A stretch of DNA of 64,000 bases from Saccharopolyspora hordei (GCF_013410345.1 NZ_JACCFJ010000001.1:3943001-4007000), one strand, 5' to 3'. Numbered from the stretch's first letter, positions 24,549-34,799 are shown. The notes: generated from the letters alone by a model not told the origin. Numbers and translations are program-made.

Positions 24549-25247
24549 TCAGCGTCTCGGGGTGATGGCCGACTGACCGCGCGCGGCGGCGACCTCGGCG
24601 ATGAGGTTGCGCAGCGGGCCCGGGATGCGCTTCTGCCAGGACTTCATCCGGAACTCCCCCTGCCGCGCGACGTTCTTGGCCAGCCGCACCTGGCGGACCA
24701 CCCCGGTCTCCCGCGCCAGCAGCGCGCAGGTGATCTCGGCGAGCCGCTCCGGCACCGTGATCATGCCGTTGCCGGTGGCGGTCTCGGCACTGGTGAACAG
24801 CAGCTCCAACGTGGTTTCCGGGCTGGTCACGCTGGTGTCGGCCAACCGCCACGCGGCGGCCGCCCCGCCGCGCCAGCCGGCCGAGACCGGCACTTCGCGC
24901 AGCACGTCGATGATGACCAGCCGGGCGCGGACCTTCTCGGTGGCGGCCTGGCCCAGGTAGTCCAGCCAGGTGCGCAGGTCGTGGCCGGGCTCCTCGCGGA
25001 TCTCCCGCAGGATCGCCCAGGACAGGAAGTCCGGGCAGCGTCCCCGTCCACTGGGCCGGACGCTGGGTGTGACCGCGATCTCCTCCTCGAGGATCAGCTC
25101 CGCCAGCAGGCCCGCGGCGCACCCCAGCGACACCAGCTCGCTGTCCACCCGGGGTGAGAGCCGCTGTCCCCCGGTGTGCGCTGCCAGGAAGAACCGATCC
25201 GCCACCCGCAGCGGGATGCGCGAGGCACCCAGCTCGGAAACCGTCAC
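24549..25247 (-). CDS. GPP34 family protein (GOLPH3/VPS74-like fold)
   Basis: 232 residues. Bacterial relatives of the eukaryotic Golgi phosphoprotein 3 are small helical proteins. The pattern here is VADRFFLAAHTGGQRLSPRVDSELVSLGCAAGLLAELIL, then a disordered loop, REIREEPGHDLRTWLDYLGQ and RLAEITCALLARETGVVRQ, which matches the actinobacterial GPP34 layout. Eukaryotic members bind PI4P on membranes; the bacterial role is unknown. The start is GTG 25247. It precedes the APC permease by 30 bases, so co-transcription is likely. Confidence 0.8.
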   Translation of the reverse strand: MTVSELGASRIPLRVADRFFLAAHTGGQRLSPRVDSELVSLGCAAGLLAELILEEEIAVTPSVRPSGRGRCPDFLSWAILREIREEPGHDLRTWLDYLGQAATEKVRARLVIIDVLREVPVSAGWRGGAAAAWRLADTSVTSPETTLELLFTSAETATGNGMITVPERLAEITCALLARETGVVRQVRLAKNVARQGEFRMKSWQKRIPGPLRNLIAEVAAARGQSAITPRR

Positions 25248-25525
25248 CGGCCACCCCCGGCCGACGTGCCGATCAACACCCAGTCGCTCCCATCCGAGCC
25301 GTTGCCGTACCCGAACCGATCACCCGCCGAGTTCGGAAAGTGCCCGAGACAGCGCACAGAGTAACGTACGCGAAGGTTTCTTCAAGTTCTGCTGCCGCGC
25401 GCCGCTGCGACGGCCGGGTGATCTCCGCTCGGGAAGCGGGGCGCGGCCGGGGGTGTTGACTTCGAGCGAGGACGAGGTCCGAGGATGACGACGTCCGTTC
25501 GGCGCACATCCGGAGGAGCGTGGAC
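25248..25525. other. Divergent intergenic region between GPP34 and ABC exporter
   Basis: 278 bases with both promoters facing outwards. I see no tRNA, long repeat or clear palindrome. A locally AT-richer piece (around 25360-25395, AACGTACGCGAAGGTTTCTT) may hold promoter elements. Confidence 0.4.
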
Positions 25526-27403
25526 ATGACGGTGACCTGGGAGACGATGCGCTCCTTCACCCGTGACGGATCGGTGACCCGGCAACGGCTCTCCCCCGGG
25601 CTGGCCCGGCGCATCGCGCGCTACGCCCGGCCGTACCTGCGCGACATCGTGCCGTTCCTGCTCCTGGTGGTGCTCGCCGCAGTCCTCGGCATCGTCAACC
25701 CGCTGCTGTTCAAGGCCATCATCGACGACGGGATCGTGCCGCGGGACGTCTCCGTGGTGGTCTGGCTGTCGGTCGCCGTCGCCGGGGTCGCGGTGCTGGA
25801 CGCCGCGCTGTCGCTGCTGCAGCGCTGGTACTCCGCCCGCCTCGGCGAGGGGCTGATCTACGACCTGCGCGCGGAGGTCTTCGACCACGTGCAGCGGATG
25901 CCGATCGCGTTCTTCGTGCGCGCCCAGACCGGGGCCCTGGTCAGCCGGCTCAACAACGACGTCATCGGCGCCCAGCGGGCGCTGACCAGCACGCTGTCCT
26001 CGGTGGTGTCCAACGCGCTGAGCCTGGTGCTGGTGCTGGCCACCATGTTCACGCTGTCCTGGCAGATCACCCTCATCGCGCTGGCGCTGCTGCCGCTGTT
26101 CCTGCTGCCCGTGCGCTGGATCGGGCGGCGGCTGCAGCGGATCACCCGGGAGCAGATGACGGTCGACGCCGAGATGAGCTCGCTGATGACCGAGCGGTTC
26201 GGGGTGGCCGGGGCGATGCTGGCCAAGCTGTACGGCCGCGCCGACGAGGAGTCCGCGCGGTTCTCCGAGCGGGCCGCGCGGGTGCGCGACATGGGCGTGG
26301 TCTCGGCGATGTACAGCCGGGTCTTCTTCGTCGCGCTCACCCTGCTGGCCGCGCTGGCCACCGCGGTGGTGTACGGGCTGGGCGGCACCCTGGTGGTGAC
26401 CGGCGCGTTCGAGCTCGGCACCCTGGTCGCGCTGGCCACGCTGCTCACCCGGCTCTACGGCCCGCTGACCGCGCTGTCCAACGTGCACGTGGACGTGATG
26501 ACCGCGCTGGTCAGCTTCGACCGGGTCTTCGAGGTGCTGGACCTGCACCCGATGGTGCGGGAGGAGCCGGACGCCGCGGAGCTGCCCGCGGGCGCTGCCG
26601 ACATCGAGTTCGACCACGTGTCGTTCCGCTACCCGGCCTCCAGCGAGGTGTCGCTGGCGTCACTGGAGTCGGTCGCCCGGCAGGACAACGCGCCCGCGCA
26701 CCAGGTGCTGCACGACATCTCCTTCCGCGCCGAGCCGGGGCAGACCGTCGCGCTGGTCGGGCACTCGGGCGCGGGCAAGACGACCATCACCCACCTGGCC
26801 GGGCGGCTCTACGACGTCGACTCCGGCGCGGTGCGCATCGGGGGCGTCGACGTCCGGGACGTCACGCTGGCCTCGCTGTACCGCACCGTCGGCGTGGTCA
26901 CCCAGGAAGCGCACATGTTCCACGACACGATCCGCGCCAACCTGGCCTTCGCCCGGCCCGACGCCACCGACGCCGAGCTCGTGGACGCGCTGCGCACCGC
27001 GCAGCTGGGCCACCTCCTGGAGGCGTTGCCGGAGGGGCTGGACACCGTGGTCGGCGACCGCGGCTACCGGCTCTCCGGCGGCGAGAAGCAGCGGCTGGCG
27101 ATCGCGCAGCTGCTGCTCAAGGCGCCGCCGATCGTGGTGCTGGACGAGGCGACCGCGCACCTGGACTCGGAGTCCGAGGCGGCGGTGCAGGAAGCGCTGC
27201 GCACCGCGCTGTCCGGGCGGACCGCGCTGGTCATCGCGCACCGGCTGGCCACCATCCGCGAGGCGGACCGGATCCTGGTCATCTCCGACGGGCGCATCGC
27301 CGAGGAGGGCACGCACACCGAGCTGCTGGACCGCGACGGCCTTTACGCCGAGCTCTACCGGACCCAGTTCGCGCCGCAGCGCGACACCGAGCACGCCGCG
27401 TGA
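25526..27403 (+). CDS. ABC exporter, fused membrane and ATPase domains
   Basis: 625 residues. Residues ~30-330 form a six-helix type IV exporter domain (IVPFLLLVVLAAVLGIVNPLLFKAIIDDGI at the start). The ATPase has Walker A GHSGAGKTT, signature LSGGEKQRLAIAQ, Walker B PIVVLDEATAHLD and the H-loop VIAHRLATI. Between the domains is an unusual insertion, ASSEVSLASLESVARQD, inside the first strands of the ATPase, seen in a distinct actinobacterial subgroup of such exporters. Export of lipid, peptide or drug is possible. The ATG at 25526 has GGAGGA eight bases before; a GTG at 25520 is too close. A MarR gene converges 7 bases after its end. Confidence 0.9.
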   Translation: MTVTWETMRSFTRDGSVTRQRLSPGLARRIARYARPYLRDIVPFLLLVVLAAVLGIVNPLLFKAIIDDGIVPRDVSVVVWLSVAVAGVAVLDAALSLLQRWYSARLGEGLIYDLRAEVFDHVQRMPIAFFVRAQTGALVSRLNNDVIGAQRALTSTLSSVVSNALSLVLVLATMFTLSWQITLIALALLPLFLLPVRWIGRRLQRITREQMTVDAEMSSLMTERFGVAGAMLAKLYGRADEESARFSERAARVRDMGVVSAMYSRVFFVALTLLAALATAVVYGLGGTLVVTGAFELGTLVALATLLTRLYGPLTALSNVHVDVMTALVSFDRVFEVLDLHPMVREEPDAAELPAGAADIEFDHVSFRYPASSEVSLASLESVARQDNAPAHQVLHDISFRAEPGQTVALVGHSGAGKTTITHLAGRLYDVDSGAVRIGGVDVRDVTLASLYRTVGVVTQEAHMFHDTIRANLAFARPDATDAELVDALRTAQLGHLLEALPEGLDTVVGDRGYRLSGGEKQRLAIAQLLLKAPPIVVLDEATAHLDSESEAAVQEALRTALSGRTALVIAHRLATIREADRILVISDGRIAEEGTHTELLDRDGLYAELYRTQFAPQRDTEHAA

Positions 27404-27410
27404 GCGACGC

Positions 27411-27902
27411 TCACTGCCGGCGGGGCGGGGCGGTGGTGAGCGTGCCCTCGGGGTCGAGGTGCGCCAGCATCGCGGTGCAGAGCTCGTCGAGCTGGCGCAC
27501 CTGGTCCGGGGTGAGCCCGTCGAAGACCAGGTCGCGGACCTTCGCCACGTGGCCCGGGGCGCTGCGCACCACCTTCTCGTACCCGGCGTCGGTGAGCTCG
27601 GCGACGTTGCCCCGGCCGTCGCTGCTGGCCCGCTGCCTGCGCACCCAGCCCTGCTCCTCCAGCCGGGCCACCACGTGCGAGACCCGCGACGGCGAGGCGT
27701 TGGCCCGCGCGGCCAGGTCGCTCATCCGCAGCGCGCGGTCGGGGTCCTCGGAGAGCATCGCCAGCACCCAGTAGCCGAAGTGGGTCAGCCCGGCGTCCCG
27801 CTGCAGCTGCGCGTCGAGCGCGGCGGGGACGACCGTCAGCAGCGCGGCGAACTTGCGCCAGGCGCACTGCTCCTCGTCGCTGAGCCATCGGGGTTCGGTC
27901 AC
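27411..27902 (-). CDS. MarR-family transcriptional regulator
   Basis: 163 residues. The winged helix reads RMSDLAARANASPSRVSHVVARLEEQGWVRRQRASSDGRGNVAELTDAG, a textbook MarR recognition helix and wing. Helix 1-2 (WRKFAALLTVVPAALDAQLQRDAGLTHFGYWVLAML) is the dimer region. The GTG start at 27902 leaves 26 bases to a palindrome at 27926-27935 that could be its own operator. It converges on the ABC exporter gene 7 bases away, but the arrangement gives no direct evidence that it regulates it. Confidence 0.9.
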   Translation of the reverse strand: MTEPRWLSDEEQCAWRKFAALLTVVPAALDAQLQRDAGLTHFGYWVLAMLSEDPDRALRMSDLAARANASPSRVSHVVARLEEQGWVRRQRASSDGRGNVAELTDAGYEKVVRSAPGHVAKVRDLVFDGLTPDQVRQLDELCTAMLAHLDPEGTLTTAPPRRQ

Positions 27903-27925
27903 CGCCCCAGCATACGCCCGTTGCT

Positions 27926-27935
27926 TGAAGCTTCA
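27926..27935. promoter_or_regulatory. Palindrome TGAAGCTTCA upstream of the MarR gene
   Basis: A perfect 10-base palindrome within CTTGAAGCTTCAG, 24 bases before the MarR start. 'TTGAA(G)CTTCAA'-like sites are common MarR targets, so autoregulation is plausible. Confidence 0.6.
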
Positions 27936-27960
27936 GTCACCTTGGCTGATCAGGCCGCCG

Positions 27961-28950
27961 TCACCGGCGGGCCAGCAGCTCCTCGGCGGTGCGGGTGTTG
28001 ACCACCTGCTCCGGCGTCACCCCGCACTCCTCGGCGCGGGCGCAGCCGTGCGCCAGCCAGTCCAGCTGGCCGGGAGCGTGCGCGTCGGAGTCGATGCTGA
28101 ACAGGCAGCCGGTGTCGCGGGCCAGGCGGATCAGCTCGCGCGGCGGGTCCAGCCGGTCCGGCCGCGAGTTGATCTCGACGGCGACGCCGTGGTCCCGGCA
28201 CGCCTGGAAGACCGCGGTCGCGTCGAACGTCGACTGCGGGCGCTTCTTCGCCCCGATCAGCCGGCCGGTGCAGTGCCCGAGCACGTCCACGTGCGGGTTG
28301 GCCACCGCCGCGCACAGCCGGCGGGTCATCTGCGCGGCGGGCATCCGCAGCTCGGAGTGCGCGCTGGCCACCACCACGTCGAGCTGCGCCAGCAGCTCCT
28401 CCTCCTGGTCCAGCGAGCCGTCCGCGAGGATGTCGACCTCGATGCCGGTGAGCACGCGGAACGGCGCGAGCCGCCGGTTGAGCTCGGCGACGACCTCCAG
28501 CTGCTCGCGCAGGCGCTGCGCTGACAGGCCGCGGGCCACCTTCAGCCGTGGCGAGTGGTCGGTGAGCGCCACCCACTCGTGGCCGAGGTCGCGGGCGGTG
28601 GTGGCCATCTCGACGACCGGGCTGCCGCCGTCGGACCAGTCCGAGTGGGTGTGGCAGTCGCCGCGCAGCGCGGCCCGCAGCTGCGCACCGTGCTCCGGGA
28701 CGTCCGCTTCGGAGCGGAGCCGGGCCAGGTACTCGGGAGTGCGGCCCCGGTGCGCGGCGTCGATGACGGCCGCGGTGGTCCTCCCGATGCCGTCCAGCTC
28801 GGTCAGCCGCCCCGCGCGCACCCGTTCGTCGAGGTCGGGCAGCTCGTCGACGACCGCGGCGGCCCGCCGGAACGCCCGGACCCGGTAGGTCGGCGCACCG
28901 GCCCGCTCCAGCCAGAAGGCGATCTCGCGCAGCGCCCGTGCCGCATCCAC
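27961..28950 (-). CDS. PHP-domain phosphoesterase with N-terminal helix-hairpin-helix (PolX-like without polymerase)
   Basis: 329 residues. The N-terminal ~85 residues look like the PolX leading domain (REIAFWLERAGAPTYRVRAFRRAA) with a helix-hairpin-helix TELDGIGRTTAAVI. The PHP domain follows: metal motif GDCHTHSDWSDGG, VALTDHSP, TGIEVDIL, VVASAHS, DVLGHCTGRL, and the closing DSDAH. PolX proteins have a nucleotidyltransferase between these parts; it is absent here. PHP domains hydrolyse phosphoesters, and a proofreading or DNA-repair-related role is one guess. Start GTG 28950. Confidence 0.8.
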   Translation of the reverse strand: MDAARALREIAFWLERAGAPTYRVRAFRRAAAVVDELPDLDERVRAGRLTELDGIGRTTAAVIDAAHRGRTPEYLARLRSEADVPEHGAQLRAALRGDCHTHSDWSDGGSPVVEMATTARDLGHEWVALTDHSPRLKVARGLSAQRLREQLEVVAELNRRLAPFRVLTGIEVDILADGSLDQEEELLAQLDVVVASAHSELRMPAAQMTRRLCAAVANPHVDVLGHCTGRLIGAKKRPQSTFDATAVFQACRDHGVAVEINSRPDRLDPPRELIRLARDTGCLFSIDSDAHAPGQLDWLAHGCARAEECGVTPEQVVNTRTAEELLARR

Positions 28951-29074
28951 GGGGTCCTTCGTAGTCGCTGCGGGCCCGCGGCGCCACCGCGATCGTCACC
29001 CGGGCCTTGGCCGCGGCCCGGGGCAGGGCGTTAGATGGCCAGCGGGAACGCGACCCCGAAGGATGAGGTGGAGA

Positions 29075-30142
29075 GTGCAGCAGTACGAACTCGCGGTGCT
29101 GCCCGGTGACGGGATCGGCAACGAGGTCATGCCCGAGGCGTTGCGCGTGCTCGACGTGGTCGGCGCGAAGCACGGCGTGCGGTTCGAGTACCGGCACTTC
29201 GACTGGAGCTGCGAGACCTACAAGCGCACCGGGGCGATGATGCCCGCCGACGGGCTGGCGCGGTTGCGCGACCACGACGCGATCCTGCTCGGCGCGGTGG
29301 GCTGGCCCGGCGTGCCCGACCACATCTCGCTGTGGGGGCTGCTGCTGCCCATCCGGCGCGAGTTCGACCAGTACGTCAACCTCCGCCCGGTGCGGCTGCT
29401 GCCGGGCGTGACGCCCCCGGTGCGGGACAAGCAGCCGGGCGACATCGACTTCTGGGTGGTCCGGGAGAACACCGAGGGCGAGTACTCCCAGCTGGGCGGC
29501 AGGCAGGGCGAGGGCACCCCGACGGAGATGGTGCTGCAGACCGCGGCCTTCACCCGGCGCGGCACCGACCGGATCATGCGCTACGCCTTCGAGCTGGCCC
29601 GCAAGCTGGGCAAGCCGCACGTGACCTCGGCGACCAAGTCCAACGGCATCTACCACTCGATGCCGTACTGGGACGAGCGGTTCGCCGCGATCGCCGCCGA
29701 GTACCCGGACGTCACCGTCGACCAGGACCACATCGACATCCTGTGCGCCCGGTTCGTGATGTCCCCGGAGCGCTTCGACGTGGTGGTGGCCAGCAACCTC
29801 TTCGGCGACATCCTCTCCGACCTGGGCCCGGGCGTGACCGGCACGATCGGGGTGGCGCCGTCGGGCAACATCAACCCCGAGCGCGAGTGCCCGTCGACGT
29901 TCGAGCCGGTGCACGGGTCGGCGCCGGACATCGCCGGGCGCGGCATCGCCAACCCGATCGGCCAGATCTGGTCGGCGGCGATGATGCTGGACCACCTCGG
30001 GCTCGCGGAGGCGGGTGCGGACGTGGTCGGCGCGATCGAGCGGGTGCTCGCCGACCCGTCGGCGCCGCGCACCCCGGACCTCGGTGGCCGGGCGACCACC
30101 GCGGACCTGGGCGGGGCGATCGCCGACGCGGTCAAGGGCTGA
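29075..30142 (+). CDS. Tartrate dehydrogenase-like decarboxylating dehydrogenase
   Basis: 355 residues, isocitrate/isopropylmalate dehydrogenase superfamily. ELAVLPGDGIGNEVMPEALRVLDVV is the N-terminus, LLLPIRREFDQYVNLRPVRLLPG the substrate loop, FWVVRENTEGEYSQLGG the phospho-loop, and VVASNLFGDILSDLGPGVTGTIGVAPSGNINPE the superfamily signature. The spacing and 'SLWGLLLPIRR' match the tartrate dehydrogenase (TtuC/D-malate) subgroup better than LeuB. It would use NAD and Mn2+. I place the start at GTG 29075 after AGGTGGAGA; ATG 29063 remains possible. Confidence 0.8.
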   Translation: MQQYELAVLPGDGIGNEVMPEALRVLDVVGAKHGVRFEYRHFDWSCETYKRTGAMMPADGLARLRDHDAILLGAVGWPGVPDHISLWGLLLPIRREFDQYVNLRPVRLLPGVTPPVRDKQPGDIDFWVVRENTEGEYSQLGGRQGEGTPTEMVLQTAAFTRRGTDRIMRYAFELARKLGKPHVTSATKSNGIYHSMPYWDERFAAIAAEYPDVTVDQDHIDILCARFVMSPERFDVVVASNLFGDILSDLGPGVTGTIGVAPSGNINPERECPSTFEPVHGSAPDIAGRGIANPIGQIWSAAMMLDHLGLAEAGADVVGAIERVLADPSAPRTPDLGGRATTADLGGAIADAVKG

Positions 30143-30147
30143 GGCGG

Positions 30148-30175
30148 CGGGGGCGCGGTGACCGCCGCGCCCCCG
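30148..30175. terminator. Bidirectional terminator hairpin
   Basis: CGGGGGCGCGG (30148-30158), loop TGACCG, CCGCGCCCCCG (30165-30175): a perfect 11-base GC stem filling the 34-base gap between the convergent dehydrogenase and amidase genes. Confidence 0.85.
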
Positions 30176-30176
30176 C

Positions 30177-31514
30177 TCAGCCGACGATCCGGTCGGCGAC
30201 GGCCAGCAGGAGGTCCTCCCGGCCGGGTCGGCCGATGAGCTGGAGGCCGACCGGCAGCCCGCCGAGGTGTCCCGCGGGCACGGACACGGCGGGAACGCCC
30301 GCGAGGTTCCACGGTTTGGTCAGCGCGATGAGCGCGCCGCGGACGTTGGCGTCGGTCCCGGCCACGGTGACCTCGCGCCGGCCGAGTTCGGTGGCGACGA
30401 CGCAGGTGGTCGGCATGGCCAGCAGGTCGACCTCGGACAGCAGCTCGTGGACCTCGCGCCGCCACCGGTCGCGGGCGGCCAGCGCGCGCACGTGCTGCCA
30501 CCCGGCGGTCCGCCCGGCCTCGCGCAGCCGCTCCAGGACGTCGTCGGTGTACCGCTCCGGGTGCTCCGCGACGCGCTCGGCGTGGTTGGCGTAGGCCTCG
30601 CTGAACTGGATGCCGAGGAAACCCCGGTGCACGTCCTTCGGGTCCCGCAGGGCGATGTCGCGGACGGCGAGCCCGTCGACCTCCAGGGCGGCGCGGGCGG
30701 TCCGGGTGAGCTCCGGGTCCGTCGGGTGCAGCGACTCCGGCGCCACCCACCCGACGGTCGCGGTCTCCCCGGTCTCGCCGCTGGGCTCGGGGTCCAGCCC
30801 GGCCAGCACGCGGTAGGCGGCGCGGCAGTCCTGCGCGCTGCGGGCGAGCACCCCGACGTGGTCCAGCGACTGCGACAGCGGGAACACCCCGTCGGTCGGG
30901 ACCGCGCCGAAGGCCGGTTTGAACCCCACCACGCCGCACAGCGCCGCCGGGATGCGCACCGAGCCCCCGGTGTCGGTGCCCAGCGCCAGCGGCACCATGC
31001 CGGCCGCGACCGCCGCACCGCTGCCGCCGCTGGACCCACCGGTGATCCGCGTGGGGTCGTGCGGGTTGCGGGACGGACCGCGGTGCGCGCTGTCCCCGGT
31101 GGGGCCGAAGGCGAACTCGTGCGTGGTGGTCTTGCCGACCAGCACCGCGCCGCCGGCGCGCAGCCGCCGCACGCACTCGGCGTCCGAAGTGGACACGTGG
31201 CCGGCGAAGTGCGCCGAGCCCATCTCGCAGGGCAGCCCGGCGACGTCGATGATGTCCTTGACCGCGACCGGGATCCCGTGCAGCGGCCCGCGGTCCGTCC
31301 CTCCCGCCAGCTCGGCGTCGGCCTTCTCCGCCGCCTGCAGCGCGCCGTCGCGGTCGACCGCGGTGAAGGCGTTCAGCCCGGCGTCGAACTCCTCGACGGC
31401 GCTCAACGCGGCTCGGGTGAGCGCGACGGCGCTGGTCTCACCGGCGCGCAGTCGCTGTGCGAGTTCGGTCGTCGTGCGGTCGTGGAAGAACCCCGCGGGG
31501 CTGTGCCGGGTCAA
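30177..31514 (-). CDS. Amidase signature (AS) family hydrolase
   Basis: 445 residues. The Ser-cisSer-Lys triad is readable: Lys in [12 protein letters not shown], and the two Ser in [46 protein letters not shown] closes the domain. These enzymes hydrolyse amides of varied size; no hint to the substrate. The frame is open to 31565, but TTG 31514 (LTRHSPAG) fits the family start and has GAGAGG upstream. The 3' end of cydC overlaps its first ~77 bases on the same strand, so it may belong to the cyd transcript. Confidence 0.85.
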   Translation of the reverse strand: MTRHSPAGFFHDRTTTELAQRLRAGETSAVALTRAALSAVEEFDAGLNAFTAVDRDGALQAAEKADAELAGGTDRGPLHGIPVAVKDIIDVAGLPCEMGSAHFAGHVSTSDAECVRRLRAGGAVLVGKTTTHEFAFGPTGDSAHRGPSRNPHDPTRITGGSSGGSGAAVAAGMVPLALGTDTGGSVRIPAALCGVVGFKPAFGAVPTDGVFPLSQSLDHVGVLARSAQDCRAAYRVLAGLDPEPSGETGETATVGWVAPESLHPTDPELTRTARAALEVDGLAVRDIALRDPKDVHRGFLGIQFSEAYANHAERVAEHPERYTDDVLERLREAGRTAGWQHVRALAARDRWRREVHELLSEVDLLAMPTTCVVATELGRREVTVAGTDANVRGALIALTKPWNLAGVPAVSVPAGHLGGLPVGLQLIGRPGREDLLLAVADRIVG

Positions 31515-33213
31515 CGTTCGCGCACCCCTCTCCCGGTGATCGCCGCGGCGCGGCTGTGCGATCATCCTGGGCTCGCACCGCGGGATCCGTCAACGCTTCC
31601 GCCTCCCACAGGTCCCGGAACGGTCCCGGCGTCGCGACGAGCGCGCGGTGCGGTCCGCGCTGCACGATCCGGCCCTCGTCCAGCACCACGACCTCGTCGA
31701 ACCGCGGGAGGCAGGCCAGGCGGTGGGTCACCACGAGCGTGGTCCGCCCGGCCCGGGCGCGCAGGACGCGGGTGAGGACCTCGTCGGCCAGCCGGGGCTC
31801 CAGCGCTTCGGTCGGCTCGTCGAGCAGCAGCACGTCCGGGTCGGCCAGCAGCGCCCGCGCCAGCACCAGCCGTTGCCGCTGGCCGCCGGAGAGGGGCCGG
31901 CCGGCGGCGCCGACGGCGGTGTCGAGGCCCGCGGGCTGGCGGCGGACCCAGTCCAGCAGCCCGGCCTGCTCGAGGGCCCGCTCCAGGCGTGCCTCGTCGG
32001 CGTCAGGCGCGGCCAGCAGCAGGTTGTCGCGGACGGTGGCGCTGAAGACGTGCGCGTCCTGCGTCACCGCGCGGGTCTCCGGTCGGTCCACGCGCCCCGC
32101 GGTGGGAGTCACGAGGCCGGCCAGCACGTCGAGCAGGGTGCTCTTGCCCGCTCCGCTGGCACCGACGACGGCGACCGCCCGGCCCGGCTCGACGGTCAGG
32201 TCGACGCCGTCGAGCGCCGGCCGGTCGTAGCGCACCGAGACGTCGTGGAGCGCGAGGACGTCGGAGCCCGCGCGCGGCGGCGCGGGGACCGGGGCGGCCA
32301 GCAGCTCGGTGACCCGGCGCAGCGCCGGCAGCTGCTCGGTCCAGCGGCGCGCGGCGTCGGTCAGCGGCAGGACCGCCTCGAACGCCGCGAGCGCGAGGAA
32401 GCCCGCCACCGCAGCGCCCGTCTGCGCCTCCCCGGCGCGCAGCGCCGACCACGTCACCGCCGCGGCGGTGAGGCCCTGCACCGCGATGCCGCACGCCAGC
32501 AGCGCACGGGCGGTGCGGGCGGAGGCGTCGTCGCTGCGCCGCAGCCGTGCCGCGTGCTGCTCGGCGCGCGCCACCGCGGCGGGGAGCGCGCCGAACGCGG
32601 CGAGTTCCCGGGCGCCGTCCACGAGCTCGGCGGCGGCGACGGCCAGGTCGGCCCGGTCGGCCGCGGTCCGGTCCCGGCGGTGGGTCAGGGCTGCGCACGC
32701 CGGCAGCACCACCGCGGCGGCCAGCAGGCCCCCGGCCAGCACCGGCCCGGCGGCCGGGACCACCGCGGCGCAGGCGAGGGTCGACGCGGTGGCGACGACG
32801 AGCGCGATCGCGGCCGGGAACAGCCCGCGCAGCAGCAGCTCCTGCACGCTGTCGACGTCGGAGACCAAGCGGGACAAGGCGTCTCCGTCGCGCAGCGCCG
32901 GTCGTCCCGACCTCGCCCGGAACACCACCGGCCGCAGCTCCGCCACCACCCGCAGCGCGGCGTCGTGCCCGGCCAAGCGCTCCAGGTAGCGGAACGCGCC
33001 GCGGGCCAGCGCGCACGCGCGCACACCGACGATGGCGAGGCTCAACGCCGACAGCGCGGGCTGGTCCGCTGCGCGGGTGAGGAGCCAGGCCGCCAGCGCC
33101 ATGAGCCCCACCGCGCACAGCTCGGCCAGCACCCCGGCGGACACCGCGGCCAGCAGCCGGGGCCAGCGGAACAGCGCCAGCAGCCTCCGCGTCCCGCCGC
33201 CCGTGGCGCTCAT
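31438..33213 (-). CDS. cydC: CydC-type subunit of the cysteine/glutathione (heterodimeric) ABC exporter
   Basis: 591 residues. Six-helix exporter domain ([29 protein letters not shown] onward) plus ATPase: Walker [14 protein letters not shown], signature [15 protein letters not shown], Walker [13 protein letters not shown]-loop VVTHRLACL. CydC with CydD forms a heterodimer required for cytochrome bd assembly; export of reduced thiols and haem-dependent stimulation are known for E. coli. The last ~55 residues after the ATPase (Arg/Pro-rich) have no counterpart and overlap the amidase start. It overlaps cydD by 4 bases. Confidence 0.88.
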   Translation of the reverse strand: MSATGGGTRRLLALFRWPRLLAAVSAGVLAELCAVGLMALAAWLLTRAADQPALSALSLAIVGVRACALARGAFRYLERLAGHDAALRVVAELRPVVFRARSGRPALRDGDALSRLVSDVDSVQELLLRGLFPAAIALVVATASTLACAAVVPAAGPVLAGGLLAAAVVLPACAALTHRRDRTAADRADLAVAAAELVDGARELAAFGALPAAVARAEQHAARLRRSDDASARTARALLACGIAVQGLTAAAVTWSALRAGEAQTGAAVAGFLALAAFEAVLPLTDAARRWTEQLPALRRVTELLAAPVPAPPRAGSDVLALHDVSVRYDRPALDGVDLTVEPGRAVAVVGASGAGKSTLLDVLAGLVTPTAGRVDRPETRAVTQDAHVFSATVRDNLLLAAPDADEARLERALEQAGLLDWVRRQPAGLDTAVGAAGRPLSGGQRQRLVLARALLADPDVLLLDEPTEALEPRLADEVLTRVLRARAGRTTLVVTHRLACLPRFDEVVVLDEGRIVQRGPHRALVATPGPFRDLWEAEALTDPAVRAQDDRTAAPRRSPGEGCANVDPAQPRGVLPRPHDDRTRTATARR

Positions 33214-34799
33214 GCCGCCACCTCCACGGAACCGCTGCGCAGTCCGACGACGCGGTCCACCGCCCGCAGCAGCGCCGGTCGGTGCGCGACCACGATGGCG
33301 GTCCGCCCGCGCAGCACCTCGGCGGCCGAGGCGGTCAACGCCGCTTCGGAGTGCAGGTCCAGCCGCGCCGTCGGCTCGTCGAGCAGCACGACCGGTGCGT
33401 CCTTGAGGTAGGCGCGGGCGAGCGCGACGCGTTGCCGCTGCCCGGCGGAGAGCCCGGCACCGCGGTCGCCGAGCCGGGCCTGGTAGCCGCCGGGGCGCTG
33501 CTCGATGAACTCCGCGGCGTGCGCCGCGCGGGCCGCGCGCCGGACGTCGATCGTGGACGCCCCGGCCGCGCCGAGGCGGACGTTGTCCGCGATCGTCCCG
33601 GCGAACAGGTGCGGGTGCTGCGGCACCCACGCGACCTGGCGGCGCCAGTCCTCGAGGTCCACCTCCCGCAGGTCGACGCCGTCGACGAGCACCCGGCCGG
33701 ACGTCGGCTCGACGAACCCGAGCAGCAGGTGCAGGACCGTGGACTTGCCCGCACCGCTGGGGCCCACCAGCGCGACCCGTTCCCCCGGGCGGACCACGAA
33801 GGACACGCGGTCCAGCACCGGCTCCTCCTGGCCCGGGAAGTGCACGGTGACGTCGTCGAAGCGGAGCTCGCCCGCGCGGGCCCGCCGCCTCCCGCCCGTC
33901 CCGGGGGCCGGGACGTCCAGGACCTCGAAGACCTGCTCGGCGGCCGCCATCCCCTCGGCGGCGGCGTGGAACCGGGTGCCCAGCGCCCGCAGCGGCAGCA
34001 GCGCCTCCGGCGTCAGCAGCAGCACCACCAGCGCCGTGGTCAGGTCCATCCCGCCGGCCAGCAGGCGCAGTCCCACCGGCACCGCGACCAGCGCGACCAC
34101 CAGCGACGACACCAGCTCCAGCGCGAAGCCGGACAGGAAGGCCACCCGCAGCGCCCGCATCGTCGCCGACCGGTGCTCGTCGGCCATCCGCCCGATCACC
34201 GCTTCCTGGTGCTCGACGCGGCCGAACACGCGGAGCGTGCTCAACCCCGCCAGCACGTCCCGGAAGTGCCCGCCGAGCCGCTGCAGGTGCGCCCACTGCC
34301 GCGCGGTCACCTCCCGGGTCCGCATCCCGATCAGCGCCCCGAACAACGGGACGAGCGGAGCGGTCAGCACGACGACCAGCGCCGACGGCCAGTCGGCCAG
34401 CCCCAACCGCACGAGCACGACCGGCGGCACCAGCACCGCGAGCGCCACCTGCGGCACGACCCCGGTGATCGCCGGCACCAGGGCGTCGACGCCCTTGGTC
34501 ACCAGCGTGCTGAACGCCCCGCTCGACCGCTGTGCCGCCGCGCGGGCGAACAGCGCGCTGCGCAGGTCCGCCGCGACGTCCGCCGCCGCGCGGTGCGCGA
34601 CCGCCTCGCTGCACCACGCGGCGCCCGCCCGCAGCAGCACCGCACCGGCGAGCCACGGCAGGGGCCGGGCGTCGAGCAGCGCGATGGCGCGGGCGAGCAG
34701 GTCCGCCTGCACGACCACCAGCCCGGCCCGCACCAGCGCGAGCACCGCGAGCGCGGCCCGGGCTCGCCGCGGAACCCTGCTCAGCAGCCGCCGGTTCAC
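33210..34799 (-). CDS. cydD: CydD-type subunit of the heterodimeric ABC exporter
   Basis: 529 residues. Exporter helices are followed by an ATPase with Walker [18 protein letters not shown], signature [16 protein letters not shown], Walker [13 protein letters not shown] and VVAHRPALL. Partner of CydC in cytochrome bd biogenesis. The signature has Ala in place of the second Gly (LSAGQ), as often seen in CydD. GTG 34799 overlaps the cydB stop (GTGA). Confidence 0.88.
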   Translation of the reverse strand: MNRRLLSRVPRRARAALAVLALVRAGLVVVQADLLARAIALLDARPLPWLAGAVLLRAGAAWCSEAVAHRAAADVAADLRSALFARAAAQRSSGAFSTLVTKGVDALVPAITGVVPQVALAVLVPPVVLVRLGLADWPSALVVVLTAPLVPLFGALIGMRTREVTARQWAHLQRLGGHFRDVLAGLSTLRVFGRVEHQEAVIGRMADEHRSATMRALRVAFLSGFALELVSSLVVALVAVPVGLRLLAGGMDLTTALVVLLLTPEALLPLRALGTRFHAAAEGMAAAEQVFEVLDVPAPGTGGRRRARAGELRFDDVTVHFPGQEEPVLDRVSFVVRPGERVALVGPSGAGKSTVLHLLLGFVEPTSGRVLVDGVDLREVDLEDWRRQVAWVPQHPHLFAGTIADNVRLGAAGASTIDVRRAARAAHAAEFIEQRPGGYQARLGDRGAGLSAGQRQRVALARAYLKDAPVVLLDEPTARLDLHSEAALTASAAEVLRGRTAIVVAHRPALLRAVDRVVGLRSGSVEVAA

